Shown: positions 50,375 to 58,605, counted from the stretch's first letter. The stretch: 64,000 bases of DNA from Rheinheimera hassiensis (GCF_022436675.1 NZ_JAKUJZ010000004.1:124001-188000), one strand, 5' to 3'. The notes: generated from the letters alone by a model not told the origin. Translations and numbers: made by a program.

Positions 50375-51547
50375 TTACATAACACTACTGATAGCTTCGC
50401 GGGCGCTGCGATAAAGTGCGCCAACGGTTCTATCAAATACCCAGCGGATAAACTTAAAGGACAGCTCTGTCACAGTAGTCACTGCCTGGCGGGCGAATGT
50501 CAGCATGTGGCCAAGTAGCCCTTTAGTTTGCTCAGCAAGAACCGTAGATGCTTTGGCAACGGCCTCCAGTGTTCTGGCCAACATATCGTAAAAAGTCAGG
50601 CCGGTACCAATGGCGGCTTGAGCCATAACAGCAGTGTAATAACCTGCGTCTTTGAGTAACGTGATCAAACCTGAGCTTATTTTTTCTGCCCAATAACTGG
50701 TAAATGAAGCCTGGTGACGATTTTCATATTTAAGCCGGACCCCAATATGGTTGACAGACGATTGGGTTTGCAGACTACGCCAACTGTCATTGTTGGCAGT
50801 ATTAAGGTAGCCAGGCGTTGCTTCTGTAGCCATTTTATGTGCAGCAAAGCTGATTCCTTGTCCTGGTGCTAACAATACTTCTTCACCTTGATAAGGGGCA
50901 TGTACAAAAGGCCACAGCGGTACCATTGGCACCGGATCGGCAGCATGGGTACAGCGGAAAATACGGTCTATGTTATTAGATGTTTTGATGGCGAAACCAT
51001 CCAGCCCAACCCGGGGAGCGCCGAAGGTATATAAAAATACCTTATTTTTATAACGACGTTTAACCCAATCTGCCGTGATATGTGCCAGTGCGCCCCCCAG
51101 ACTATGACCGACACAATGTACGGTTCCGCTTGAGCTACGAGCTAGTAAAGGCGTTAATGTGCTTTCTAATGCTGGCTTCATACTTTGAAAGGTTTTATTA
51201 AAACCGGCATGGATTAACGAATTATTCTCACCACCGGTTAAGCCAATATGTGCGTCGGTAATACCGTCGCTTAAACTTGCGGTGCCGCGAATAGCAATAA
51301 CATGATCACCATCGTACTGTGCTTTTCCCTTGCCAACAGCAGCAAAGCCAGTGGATCGCTTTAGCATCCGGGCTAGCATGCTGCCGGAAATACCCTGAAT
51401 AGGGCCATTTGATAAATCAAACTGAAATGCTTTATCAACCTCCGGGGCGGATTTACCAAAACGGTATAGGCCTGAAGAGCTTGGTTTCTGTATGTCATAA
51501 GCTGCTGACGCCAGTTGTACTGCCAGTTTAGGTGTTAAAGTTGCCAT
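50375..51547 (-). CDS. Class 3 lipase (possible antibacterial effector)
   Basis: A 390-residue lipase. ATG 51547 follows AAAGGATC; a longer frame from 51589 is less likely. The lipase-3 core spans about 80-230 with the nucleophile elbow GHSLGG (Ser149), the strand HVIAIRGTA, and Asp204 in HAADPVPMVP. There is no signal peptide. The last 130 residues hold long amphipathic helices (LITLLKDAGYYTAVMAQAAIGTGLTFYDML...), which could disturb or cross membranes. Flanking exported DUF6795-like paralogues give the look of a type VI-type lipase effector with immunity proteins, but no VgrG, Hcp or PAAR gene is in the window. Confidence 0.82.
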   Translation of the reverse strand: MATLTPKLAVQLASAAYDIQKPSSSGLYRFGKSAPEVDKAFQFDLSNGPIQGISGSMLARMLKRSTGFAAVGKGKAQYDGDHVIAIRGTASLSDGITDAHIGLTGGENNSLIHAGFNKTFQSMKPALESTLTPLLARSSSGTVHCVGHSLGGALAHITADWVKRRYKNKVFLYTFGAPRVGLDGFAIKTSNNIDRIFRCTHAADPVPMVPLWPFVHAPYQGEEVLLAPGQGISFAAHKMATEATPGYLNTANNDSWRSLQTQSSVNHIGVRLKYENRHQASFTSYWAEKISSGLITLLKDAGYYTAVMAQAAIGTGLTFYDMLARTLEAVAKASTVLAEQTKGLLGHMLTFARQAVTTVTELSFKFIRWVFDRTVGALYRSAREAISSVM

Positions 51548-51569
51548 TAGATGATCCTTTCGATGGTAA

Positions 51570-52097
51570 TTAGTCCAGACTGCAGACACCTGTCACACCG
51601 TGTGGGTGGTCAGGGAACTCATGGTTGGGTAATTCGTAGGTTTTTTCCGGATGCGTTAATTCGCAATGTAATTGCTGCATTTTTTCTGTCAGCGTTTTCG
51701 CTTCAGAAGCATTCAGCGTGCTGTAGTACCACAACAGATAGCGTTGTTCGTTGTAATCAACATAAAGCACTTGTCGCTTAGCAGTATCAAAAGCTCCACC
51801 GGGGCGGCTTGAGCGAATGTTTTTTTCATCAAAATCGAAATGGCCACTGCTATCAGTTACAGCGTGGTCCAGATACTCTTTGTCGTACGTAAGTTCACGG
51901 AATACTTTAACGTTGGCCACCGGGGTGCCATTGAAAGTGATTTTACCGTGCACGGCAGGTGATAAATGCACATCGTATTTTTTAAACCAGCTAAACATAT
52001 CTGCGTTAACCTGTTGTGAGAAAACAATAAATACTAAAAAGCTCAATGCTGCTGCCAACAGTGGCAACCGCTTTTGCCAGACGTTAGAAATACGCAT
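51570..52097 (-). CDS. Exported DUF6795-like protein, copy 2 (possible immunity protein)
   Basis: A 175-residue protein with a signal peptide (RLPLLAAALSFLVFIVFSQQVNA) followed by MFSWFKKYDVHLSPAVHGKITFNGTPVANVKVFRELTYDKEYLDHAVTDSSGHFDFDEKNIRSSRPGG. It is clearly homologous to the gene at 49799-50323 from MFSWFKKY to the end (QVLYVDYNEQRYLLWYYST and the final CSLD versus CRWPD). It is the first gene of the group, 22 bases ahead of the lipase. The upstream stretch 52098-52235 is strongly AT-rich and likely holds the promoter. Confidence 0.72.
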   Translation of the reverse strand: MRISNVWQKRLPLLAAALSFLVFIVFSQQVNADMFSWFKKYDVHLSPAVHGKITFNGTPVANVKVFRELTYDKEYLDHAVTDSSGHFDFDEKNIRSSRPGGAFDTAKRQVLYVDYNEQRYLLWYYSTLNASEAKTLTEKMQQLHCELTHPEKTYELPNHEFPDHPHGVTGVCSLD

Positions 52098-52197
52098 CCG
52101 GGCTCCGGCTGAAATGACGTTGCTAAAAGATATATAAATAATGCAATTTTGTAAATTAATTATTTGTGAAAGTGGGGTAAAAAGAAGATAAAAGATG

Positions 52198-52219
52198 GCG
52201 CTGCCGGGATTGGCAGCGC
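52198..52219 (-). terminator. Rho-independent terminator of the D-amino acid operon
   Basis: GCGCTGCC (52198-52205) and GGCAGCGC (52212-52219) form a perfect 8-bp stem. Read on the minus strand, a T-rich tail (ATCTTTTATCTTCTTTTT) follows, 16 bases after the stop of the aminotransferase gene. Confidence 0.85.
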
Positions 52220-52235
52220 GCTGACTAGCGTGAGG

Positions 52236-53102
52236 TTAATAATCGAATTTATGTGCGCTGAAAAGCTGTTGTACTGTAAGCCAGACATCGCCGACTTTGC
52301 CGTCAGCTACCGGCTTGTCGTTAACATATAGCACTGGCGCAATTTCTTTGCTGGAGCTGGTAAGCCAGATCTCATCGGCAGCCAGCACTTCGGCTTCACT
52401 GATATCGCGCTCTTCCACTTTTATGCTGCTATGTGCGGCTAAAATGGCCAGCAATAGTTGCCGGGTAATACCAGGCAGTAATTTATTGCTTAACGGTGGT
52501 GTGGCAATAACGCCGTCTTTCACGATAAACACGTTTACTGCTGCGCCTTCGGTTAAATTACCGTCTTTATCAAACAGTAATATTTCCTGTGCGCCCTGAC
52601 TGTAGCTTTGCTGGTAATGCAGCACATTACCCAATAGTGATGTCGATTTAATATGGCAGCGCTGCCAGCGTAAATCCTGGCCGGTCACCACGGCATAGGT
52701 GGTGGCTTTGGTTTTATCGGCCACCGGCTCCGGCGGGATGGCAAAGGCAAAGCCAAACACCGTTGGCGCTATATTGGCCGGAAAGGCATGGCCGCGCTTG
52801 GTATCGGTGCCGCGGCTAACCTGAAAATACACGCCGAGGTTATCGCCCAGTTCTGTATGGTTATCTGCCAGCAGTTTATCAGCTATATGTTGCCAGTCAG
52901 CCAGGCTTAGCTTGGGGTCAATCGACAGTTGTGCCAGGCCGCTGTGCATGCGGTCAATATGCGGGCCAAAACCAACAAAGCGGCCGCCATAACTTGGGAT
53001 CACTTCATAAATGCCGTCGCCAAATAAAAAACCACGGTCCATCGGCGATATTTTCGCTTCGCTGGCCGGTATAAAGGCGCCGTTTAAATATACTGTTGTC
53101 AT
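52236..53102 (-). CDS. dat: D-amino acid aminotransferase (D-alanine transaminase)
   Basis: A 288-residue fold-type IV PLP enzyme. It converts D-alanine and 2-oxoglutarate to pyruvate and D-glutamate. Signatures are VYLNGAFIPASEAKISPMDRGFLFGDGIYEVIPSYGG, the Schiff-base Lys152 in RCHIKSTSLLGNVL, Glu185 in NLTEGAAVNVFIV, and LPGITRQLLL. The fold and length match D-Ala transaminases better than branched-chain ones, especially RGTDTKRGHAFP and RCHIKS. It is the last large gene in a run starting with pxpA, with D-glutamate cyclase-like upstream, so D-Glu made here can be passed to 5-oxoproline. A terminator follows. Confidence 0.9.
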   Translation of the reverse strand: MTTVYLNGAFIPASEAKISPMDRGFLFGDGIYEVIPSYGGRFVGFGPHIDRMHSGLAQLSIDPKLSLADWQHIADKLLADNHTELGDNLGVYFQVSRGTDTKRGHAFPANIAPTVFGFAFAIPPEPVADKTKATTYAVVTGQDLRWQRCHIKSTSLLGNVLHYQQSYSQGAQEILLFDKDGNLTEGAAVNVFIVKDGVIATPPLSNKLLPGITRQLLLAILAAHSSIKVEERDISEAEVLAADEIWLTSSSKEIAPVLYVNDKPVADGKVGDVWLTVQQLFSAHKFDY

Positions 53103-53125
53103 AGCATTTCTCTCATCAAAGCTAC

Positions 53126-53326
53126 TCAGATGTATGTTGAGCGGAATCGATATGCTCTAAACCAACCGTTGACGGCATGGATGCCGACAAATTCGTCAGG
53201 AACGAATTTGAACAGCTCCGCTGGCCCGTCAGGGTGAACTTCATGGATGAAGTTCATAACCGAGCCTACAGGGACGTATTTACGGCGTGTTGGTGTGGGC
53301 ATATCGGTTCTGCGGTTAGTCAGCAC
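53126..53326 (-). CDS. Small hypothetical protein
   Basis: Possible 66-residue protein from GTG 53326, which overlaps the upstream cyclase gene by 11 bases, or 58 residues from ATG 53302. It is basic at the start (MPTPTRRKYVPVG) and ends FVGIHAVNGWFRAYRFRSTYI. I recognise no family. Neither start has a good ribosome site, and the reading frame is short, so it may not be translated; its position within an otherwise tight operon is the main support. Confidence 0.35.
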   Translation of the reverse strand: MLTNRRTDMPTPTRRKYVPVGSVMNFIHEVHPDGPAELFKFVPDEFVGIHAVNGWFRAYRFRSTYI

Positions 53327-54170
53327 CTTGCAACACAGTGCACAAATCTTTAATCAGTTGTTCGCCTTCAGTATGCGCCAGGCCGTCTTCGGTCAGGGTA
53401 TTTAACCGGGTAACGCCATCCACACTGCCTTTGGCCGATAAATACTGCAAAATTGACAGCGGGTTGGCACCGGCAAGCAGGTTTTCATTGCGCAGCAAGG
53501 ACACCATAGCCGCCAGACCCCAGGCTGCCCAGTTTGATACATCGGCGACAATCAGCTCATCGCACTGGGTAACACAAGGCGTAATATTCAGTGCGCTAAC
53601 CGCATGCAGCAGATTCCCCATACCAATTTCATTGCCGCCATCGCCAATGCCGATAGTCGGGCAGGGCGCCTGGGTTAAAAAATAATCAAAGCTGGCACAG
53701 CGGGCGCTGATATCTTCACCGCGCATATTGGCGTAACGCTGCTGTGCATTAAAACCGGGCCGTTCGATGGATATCACCAGCTGCGGCTGTAATTCTGCCA
53801 GCGCTTTACTGGCGATGGCAGGTAGTGCTTCATACTGATTTACGGTAATTTGGTAGCACTGGTAATCGGCTTTTAATGCGCTGTATAGAGGGTCGCCACA
53901 GACGATAACCGGCTTTGCCCCTAACTGTGTGAGCAACTGATATAAAGCAATAGCGCCTACCGGGCCGTCGGTTTCAAAGGTATCCAGTACCGGAAAACCA
54001 GTGCCGATCAGCACAGTACCACGGCATTGGTTAATCAACCGCGCCGAACGCAGAACATAGCCAGGGCGTAAATGCGGTTTTAGTGCCGCCATACCGCGCA
54101 GGTTTTGCCGCACTAACAGCTGTTCTATCTGTTGGCTTAACGCCAGATAATCGGGGGGCAGTGCTGTCAT
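53316..54170 (-). CDS. D-glutamate cyclase-like protein (DUF4392)
   Basis: A 284-residue protein related to the DUF4392 C-terminal domain of D-glutamate cyclase, which turns D-glutamate into 5-oxo-D-proline. Motifs: GTVLIGTGFPVLDTFETDGPVGAIALYQLL near residue 50, ISIERPGFNAQQRYANMRGEDIS near 135, and the strong GIGDGGNEIGMGNLL near 174. It ends VDGVTRLNTLTEDGLAHTEGEQLI. It shares one base with the pxpC stop, so it is cotranscribed with the 5-oxoprolinase genes, which agrees with a 5-oxoproline-related reaction. Confidence 0.87.
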   Translation of the reverse strand: MTALPPDYLALSQQIEQLLVRQNLRGMAALKPHLRPGYVLRSARLINQCRGTVLIGTGFPVLDTFETDGPVGAIALYQLLTQLGAKPVIVCGDPLYSALKADYQCYQITVNQYEALPAIASKALAELQPQLVISIERPGFNAQQRYANMRGEDISARCASFDYFLTQAPCPTIGIGDGGNEIGMGNLLHAVSALNITPCVTQCDELIVADVSNWAAWGLAAMVSLLRNENLLAGANPLSILQYLSAKGSVDGVTRLNTLTEDGLAHTEGEQLIKDLCTVLQGAD

Positions 54171-55111
54171 TACAGGCTCACCAGTTGGCTTGTTATTGCA
54201 TCAGTACGTACTTTGGCTAAACAGAGTGCATTATGCGCCTGTTCAGGGCTGATGGCGGTAAAGTACAGTTCTGTACCTGCCACAGCCTGCGCTAGCAGCG
54301 CACAGTCCAAAGACAGCACTGAACCTATTTTCGGATACCCGCCTAGCGTCTGGCGGTCATTCAGTAATACTATCGGCTGGCCATCAGGCGGTATTTGCAC
54401 TGCGCCGTAGCAGATGCCTTCAGATAGCAACTGGCTTTGCTTACTCTGAATAGCGGTACCGGCCAGCTTGTAGCCCATGCGATCTGCCTGGGGTGTCACT
54501 TTATAGCTGTTAAGGTAAAAACGCTGGCGCTCGGTAACAGAAAAGCTTTCTGCCTGATAACCTTCAACCAAGCGTAAGGTCAGGATACGGTTAAACTGTG
54601 GCCGGTAGGCCGGCGGCAGGCTTAGCCGTGGTAGCTGCTTAACCTCTTGTACTGCCAACAAATCGCCGGTTTGCAGTTTATTGCCATTTAAGCCGCCAAT
54701 ACCTTCGCGCAGCACGGTAGACACGCTGCCAAACTGTGGCGTTACAGCAAAACCTCCGGCGACGGCCAGATAAGCCCGCAGGCCCTGGCTTACCATACCC
54801 AGCTCTATAACATCGCCTGGCTGAACTTTTTGTACTGCCCAAAGCTCAGCCGCTTTGCCGTTAATGCTAAGTGGTAGTTCTGCGCCAGTTACGGCAATAT
54901 AGCTGTAACTGTTGGCACGCAGTTGCAGGCCACCAACACTGCACTCTATCAGGGTGGCGTTATTGTCGTTGCCCAGTAGCCGGTTAGCCCAACGGGCAGA
55001 AGGGGCATCCATAGCGCCGCCGGTCGTCAGGCCCAGCACGCTCTGGCCAAAACGGCCGTTATCCTGCAACAGGCTTAATACACCGGCAGCTATTACTTCA
55101 AAGCTGCTCAT
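54170..55111 (-). CDS. pxpC: 5-oxoprolinase subunit C (PxpC)
   Basis: A 313-residue subunit of the bacterial ATP-dependent 5-oxoprolinase PxpABC, which opens 5-oxo-L-proline to L-glutamate. Family motifs are VLSLLQDNGRFGQSVLGLTTGGAMDAPSARWANRLLGN, IECSVGGLQL, GLRAYLAVAGGF and NDRQTLGGYPKIGSVLSLD. It is related to allophanate hydrolase subunit 2 and so is sometimes misnamed. It overlaps pxpB by four bases and the cyclase-like gene by one. Cytoplasmic. Confidence 0.93.
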   Translation of the reverse strand: MSSFEVIAAGVLSLLQDNGRFGQSVLGLTTGGAMDAPSARWANRLLGNDNNATLIECSVGGLQLRANSYSYIAVTGAELPLSINGKAAELWAVQKVQPGDVIELGMVSQGLRAYLAVAGGFAVTPQFGSVSTVLREGIGGLNGNKLQTGDLLAVQEVKQLPRLSLPPAYRPQFNRILTLRLVEGYQAESFSVTERQRFYLNSYKVTPQADRMGYKLAGTAIQSKQSQLLSEGICYGAVQIPPDGQPIVLLNDRQTLGGYPKIGSVLSLDCALLAQAVAGTELYFTAISPEQAHNALCLAKVRTDAITSQLVSL

Positions 55112-55827
55112 AGCTCAGCACCTTGTAGTTCACCGCCCAGGCGTAAAAATTCCGCTTTATCTACCGCGACAAAGCGCACTTCATCGCCTACCGATACAGG
55201 CATAGCCGGTGTTTGCTGTGGGTTAAACATCCGCGTTGGACACAGGCCAATTAAATTCCAGCCACCGGGCGATTGCGCCGGATAGACTGCTGTTTGCCGG
55301 TCAGCAATGGCGACGGCACCCCGTGGCACTTTGGCGCGAGGTGTGGCTAAACGTGGCATTTGTAATAGTGGGTCTACTTCACCTAAATAAGCGAAACCGG
55401 GCGCAAAGCCAATGGCGTAAACGCGGTAACTGATAGCCTGATGACGCTGAATAACCTCATCAATACTGATATTTTTTGTCTGGGCGATAAGAGCTAAATC
55501 AGGCCCGCTTTCTTCGCTGTAATACACCGGCAGCTCTACCTGTTTGCCGCTTTGGCTATCGTTGTTTTGCAGCTGTGCCAGGCAGTGCTGTAACTGCGCC
55601 TGTACGCGAAAGTGATCGGTACGTAGCGGGTTAAACATCACCAGCACTGAAGCATAAGAGGGTAATACATCGATAAGCTCGGCTGCAAGTTCAGCCCGGA
55701 TCAGCGCGCAAGCCTGATGTACCAGAGCAGATATACCAGGGTCAATGCGCTGGTCAAAATACAGCATTAGTGCATTCTCACCGGCGACAGTCAGCTGATA
55801 CTGCGGCTTGCTCATGCCCATACTCAT
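55108..55827 (-). CDS. pxpB: 5-oxoprolinase subunit B (PxpB)
   Basis: A 239-residue subunit of 5-oxoprolinase, related to allophanate hydrolase subunit 1 and KipI. Visible are the start ENALMLYFDQRIDPGISALVHQ, VELPVYYSEESGPDL, YRVYAIGFAPGFAYLGEVDPLLQMPRLATPRAKVPRGAVAIADRQTAVYPAQSPGGWNLIG and DEVRFVAVD, all family landmarks. Overlaps pxpA and pxpC by four bases each, giving tight coupling and matched amounts of the subunits. Confidence 0.93.
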   Translation of the reverse strand: MSMGMSKPQYQLTVAGENALMLYFDQRIDPGISALVHQACALIRAELAAELIDVLPSYASVLVMFNPLRTDHFRVQAQLQHCLAQLQNNDSQSGKQVELPVYYSEESGPDLALIAQTKNISIDEVIQRHQAISYRVYAIGFAPGFAYLGEVDPLLQMPRLATPRAKVPRGAVAIADRQTAVYPAQSPGGWNLIGLCPTRMFNPQQTPAMPVSVGDEVRFVAVDKAEFLRLGGELQGAEL

Positions 55828-56549
55828 TTTAACAGGGCCCTTATTTGCTGTACCTGGGCAATAGCGGCCTGGTTATCGCCATGCACACACAACGTATCGG
55901 CAGCCAGGGCTAGTTGTTTGCCGGTTGTGGTGGTCACAGTGCCATGTTTAACCAGTTGAGCAACCTGTGTCAGCATCTCATCAGCATGTAATACTGCGCC
56001 TGGCTGGTTGCGTGGTGTCAGTTTGCCATCGTCGGTGTAACGCCGGTCGGCAAAGGCTTCAAATAACAGGTTAACACCTTTGGCGGCAGCTAAATCGCGG
56101 TATTGTTGTTGCTGTGCTGTGGCCAAAATCATCAGTTTAAGTGGCTTATAATAGCGGGCAACGGCGTCCAGTACCGCATCAAATACAGCGGGTTTACCCA
56201 TCATATCGTTGTATAAAGCACCATGCGGTTTGACATAGCTAAGGGTTAAGCCAGCGCTTTGTGCCATACCATCAAGGGCGGCAATCTGGTAATGCAGGCA
56301 GTTCACTATTTCGCTGTGCGACAAGGCCATACTGCGCCGGCCAAAGCCTTGCAAATCGGGGTAAGATGGGTGTGCGCCGATAACAACACTGTGCTGTTTC
56401 GCCAGTTGTAAGGTTTTTGCCATTACATCGGCATCACCGGCATGAAAACCACAGGCAATATTGGCCATATCAATATGTGGCATAACATCGCTGTCTAGCC
56501 CCATTTGCCAGCTGCCAAAGCTTTCACCCAGATCACAGTTAAGTTTCAT
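55824..56549 (-). CDS. pxpA: 5-oxoprolinase subunit A (PxpA, LamB/YcsF)
   Basis: A 241-residue TIM-like barrel subunit of 5-oxoprolinase. ATG 56549 (MKLNCDLGESFGSWQMG) follows GGAGGGAAG and matches the family start; the frame could extend to 56582, but that would be unusual. Motifs: IDMANIACGFHAGDADVM, IGAHPSYPDLQGFGRRSM, SYVKPHGALYNDM, FEAFADRRYTDDGKLTPRNQPGAVL and LCVHGDNQ. It is the first gene of the operon. An 11-bp perfect inverted repeat lies 65-100 bases upstream. Confidence 0.95.
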   Translation of the reverse strand: MKLNCDLGESFGSWQMGLDSDVMPHIDMANIACGFHAGDADVMAKTLQLAKQHSVVIGAHPSYPDLQGFGRRSMALSHSEIVNCLHYQIAALDGMAQSAGLTLSYVKPHGALYNDMMGKPAVFDAVLDAVARYYKPLKLMILATAQQQQYRDLAAAKGVNLLFEAFADRRYTDDGKLTPRNQPGAVLHADEMLTQVAQLVKHGTVTTTTGKQLALAADTLCVHGDNQAAIAQVQQIRALLK

Positions 56550-56613
56550 CTTCCCTCCGCAATGGAAAAATAATTTATTCATATTGCGTTCAATTTTAGT
56601 AATAGTCTAGTCG

Positions 56614-56648
56614 TATGCGACCAGTTACCGCTATCTGCTGGTCGCATA
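56614..56648. promoter_or_regulatory. Perfect 11-bp inverted repeat upstream of pxpA
   Basis: TATGCGACCAG (56614-56624) and CTGGTCGCATA (56638-56648) pair exactly around 13 bases. No T-run follows in either direction, so an operator for the pxp operon is likelier than a terminator for zapE. Confidence 0.5.
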
Positions 56649-56697
56649 AGTTTATAAGCAGGGTAGCAATTATGCCCTGTTGTTGGCAAAAACTGCT

Positions 56698-57798
56698 TTA
56701 TGTGATGGCGGTGTTGTGTTTTAACACCCGGTTTTGCATTTCATGCAGCCGCGAGCTGCAACGGGCGAAGGCGAACGCCAATTGTTTTGCCTGGTACAAT
56801 TCGTTAACCGGCACGTCGGCGCTAAGCAGTAATAAGCTGCCTCTGTCGTAGCATTCATCTACCAGGGCGATAAAGCGGCGTGCTTCGTTATCCAGTTTGC
56901 TGACGTAATATTCTTTATGCTCACGCTGATAACTGTCTTCAACGCCGTGCAATATCGGTTTATCTGCCAGATAGCTAAATTGCGGTACGCCGTGCACGGC
57001 AATGGCGGCGTATTGGTCACACAGCGCCATATAATCCAGCTGGCTGCGCGGCCCGGCGCACAGGGCGTTAAAGTTAAAACCAATAAGCTGTTGGTTATGC
57101 CACAGTGCCGGTACAGTGCGGTTTAGCAAGTTAATAGCCGGTAATGCTGTCAGGGGGCCACTGAGCTGTTCTGCCTGTTGCAGCAGTGTTGCCAGGCTGG
57201 CGCCCTGCAGATAATACGGCCAGCTTTGCTGCTGGCGCAGGCGGTAATCTTCGCCACTGTCCAGAGTAACCACTTCGCAGTGTTGCTGCAGCAAAGCGAT
57301 AGTGGGTAAAAAACGCTGCCGTTGCAGGCCGTTGGCGTATAGCTGCTCTGGCAAGGCATTTGAGGTGGTAACCAATACTACGCCAGCGTTAAACAAATGG
57401 CGCCACAGCGTACCGAGTAACATGGCATCGCCGATATCGTTGACGAAAAACTCATCGAAACATAATACCCGGTAATGTGCTGCCCATTGTGCAGCGATAT
57501 GCTGCAGCGGATCTGACCGGCCGCTTAGCTGGTTTAGCTCGTGGTGGATACGTGCCATAAAATGATGAAAATGCAGCCGGATTTTTTGCGGTGTTTGCAG
57601 CTGTTGGTAAAACAGATCCATCAGCAGGGTTTTGCCACGGCCAACCGGCCCCTGAATATACAAACCGCGCAGCGGCAGCTGATCAGCGGTGCTACGGCCA
57701 CTGCTTAGCTTTTGTGCCAGCAGCGATAAGCGTTGCAGCAGCTGATACTGGTTTTCGTCGTAGCTTAGCGCTGCTGTGGCAACCTGTTGTTGGTACAT
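56698..57798 (-). CDS. zapE: Cell division ATPase ZapE (AFG1-like)
   Basis: A 366-residue AFG1/ZapE-type P-loop ATPase, a Z-ring-associated cell-division protein under stress in E. coli. Walker A is GPVGRGKT (50-57) and Walker B VLCFDEFF (about 111-118), followed by FVNDIGDAMLLGTLWRHLFNAGVVLVTTSNALPEQLYANGLQR. The end VDECYDRGSLLLLSADVPVNELY is also typical. ATG 57798 starts 23 bases after the TacT-type toxin gene, on the same strand, but the two are functionally unrelated. Confidence 0.9.
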   Translation of the reverse strand: MYQQQVATAALSYDENQYQLLQRLSLLAQKLSSGRSTADQLPLRGLYIQGPVGRGKTLLMDLFYQQLQTPQKIRLHFHHFMARIHHELNQLSGRSDPLQHIAAQWAAHYRVLCFDEFFVNDIGDAMLLGTLWRHLFNAGVVLVTTSNALPEQLYANGLQRQRFLPTIALLQQHCEVVTLDSGEDYRLRQQQSWPYYLQGASLATLLQQAEQLSGPLTALPAINLLNRTVPALWHNQQLIGFNFNALCAGPRSQLDYMALCDQYAAIAVHGVPQFSYLADKPILHGVEDSYQREHKEYYVSKLDNEARRFIALVDECYDRGSLLLLSADVPVNELYQAKQLAFAFARCSSRLHEMQNRVLKHNTAIT

Positions 57799-57821
57799 TG
57801 TAACTGGAATAACAGCCTCTC

Positions 57822-58319
57822 TTAAGCAAAACTGGCGCGGATATCGGCGATGGTAATAAACAGTTTATTTTCACTATCGGCAAAGGCGGTAAAGCCGTAG
57901 TGTTGATAAAATTGGCTGACACCGTCTTTAGCATCGACTATCACCAGTGGAAAACCCACGGTATCGCTGGCATGCAGCAATTTTCGCAGGGCATCTATCA
58001 GCAACCATTCGCCCAGCCGCAGGTTCTTATAACGCTGATCAACGGCCAACCGGGCGATGAGGCCGGCAGAGGTTCTTGGCTGATGCTTTTTCTGTAAAGG
58101 AGTTGGCAGTGCGGTTAAGTCAACCGGGGTCATGGTCAGAGTGTAAAAACCGGCTATATGCTGAGGGTTGTTATTATCTTCCAGTACAAAGGTACGGCTG
58201 TTGTCTTTACGTGCTTGCTGGCCAGCCATTACTTTCAGGTAGTTGTTTAATGGCACAATGCCGCAATCAAAGCGGTTGCGGTCATGTTTAACTTTATCCA
58301 GCAGCACCGTTTGCCTCAA
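57822..58319 (-). CDS. tacT: TacT-type GNAT toxin
   Basis: A 165-residue GNAT acetyltransferase of the toxin type that acetylates charged tRNA and blocks translation. The beginning DRNRFDCGIVPLNNYLKVMAGQQARKDNSRTFVLED is the hallmark (FxCGxxxLNxYL), then IARLAVDQRYKNLRLGEWLLIDAL for acetyl-CoA binding and VDAKDGVSQFYQHYGF with the catalytic-area Tyr. It starts with TTG 58319, sharing two bases with the antitoxin stop (TTGA), so it is translated at a lower level than the antitoxin. Confidence 0.92.
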   Translation of the reverse strand: MRQTVLLDKVKHDRNRFDCGIVPLNNYLKVMAGQQARKDNSRTFVLEDNNNPQHIAGFYTLTMTPVDLTALPTPLQKKHQPRTSAGLIARLAVDQRYKNLRLGEWLLIDALRKLLHASDTVGFPLVIVDAKDGVSQFYQHYGFTAFADSENKLFITIADIRASFA

Positions 58320-58588
58320 TGTGCTTTGGTTTCATAACGTGTTGCAGCAGCTTTTAAGTTAGCATTAGCCGTTGCGGGGCTATCCAGCGCCTGCATCAGC
58401 AACATGGCATCACGCTCTGACAGCTGAAGAGATTGTTCGCGTTCAATAATCTGCTGGGCTTTTTCTACCGCAGCACTTAATACAAAGGCGTTAATACTGG
58501 GCATACCAGCAATAGCGGCTGCCTGCGACAGCATTTCTTGAGTATCAAGATCAACCCGTGCGGTAATTCTGGGGGCTGTGGTGCTCAT
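58316..58588 (-). CDS. tacA: TacA-type DUF1778 antitoxin
   Basis: A 90-residue antitoxin with an N-terminal ribbon-helix-helix (PRITARVDLDTQEMLSQAAAIAGMPSINAFVLSAAVEKAQQII) that binds operator DNA, and a C-terminal tail (SERDAMLLMQALDSPATANANLKAAATRYET) that wraps the toxin. The ATG at 58588 gives the standard TacA start; a longer frame from 58666 would include the promoter region. A 25-bp palindrome lies 67-91 bases upstream, and a second half-matching site lies closer. Confidence 0.93.
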   Translation of the reverse strand: MSTTAPRITARVDLDTQEMLSQAAAIAGMPSINAFVLSAAVEKAQQIIEREQSLQLSERDAMLLMQALDSPATANANLKAAATRYETKAH

Positions 58589-58605
58589 TAGTTTACTCCC
58601 ATGTG

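Noticed and set aside
49331-52097. Treating the lipase region as a complete type VI secretion locus.
   Set aside because: No VgrG, Hcp, PAAR or structural type VI genes are present; only a stray effector-like cassette can be supported.
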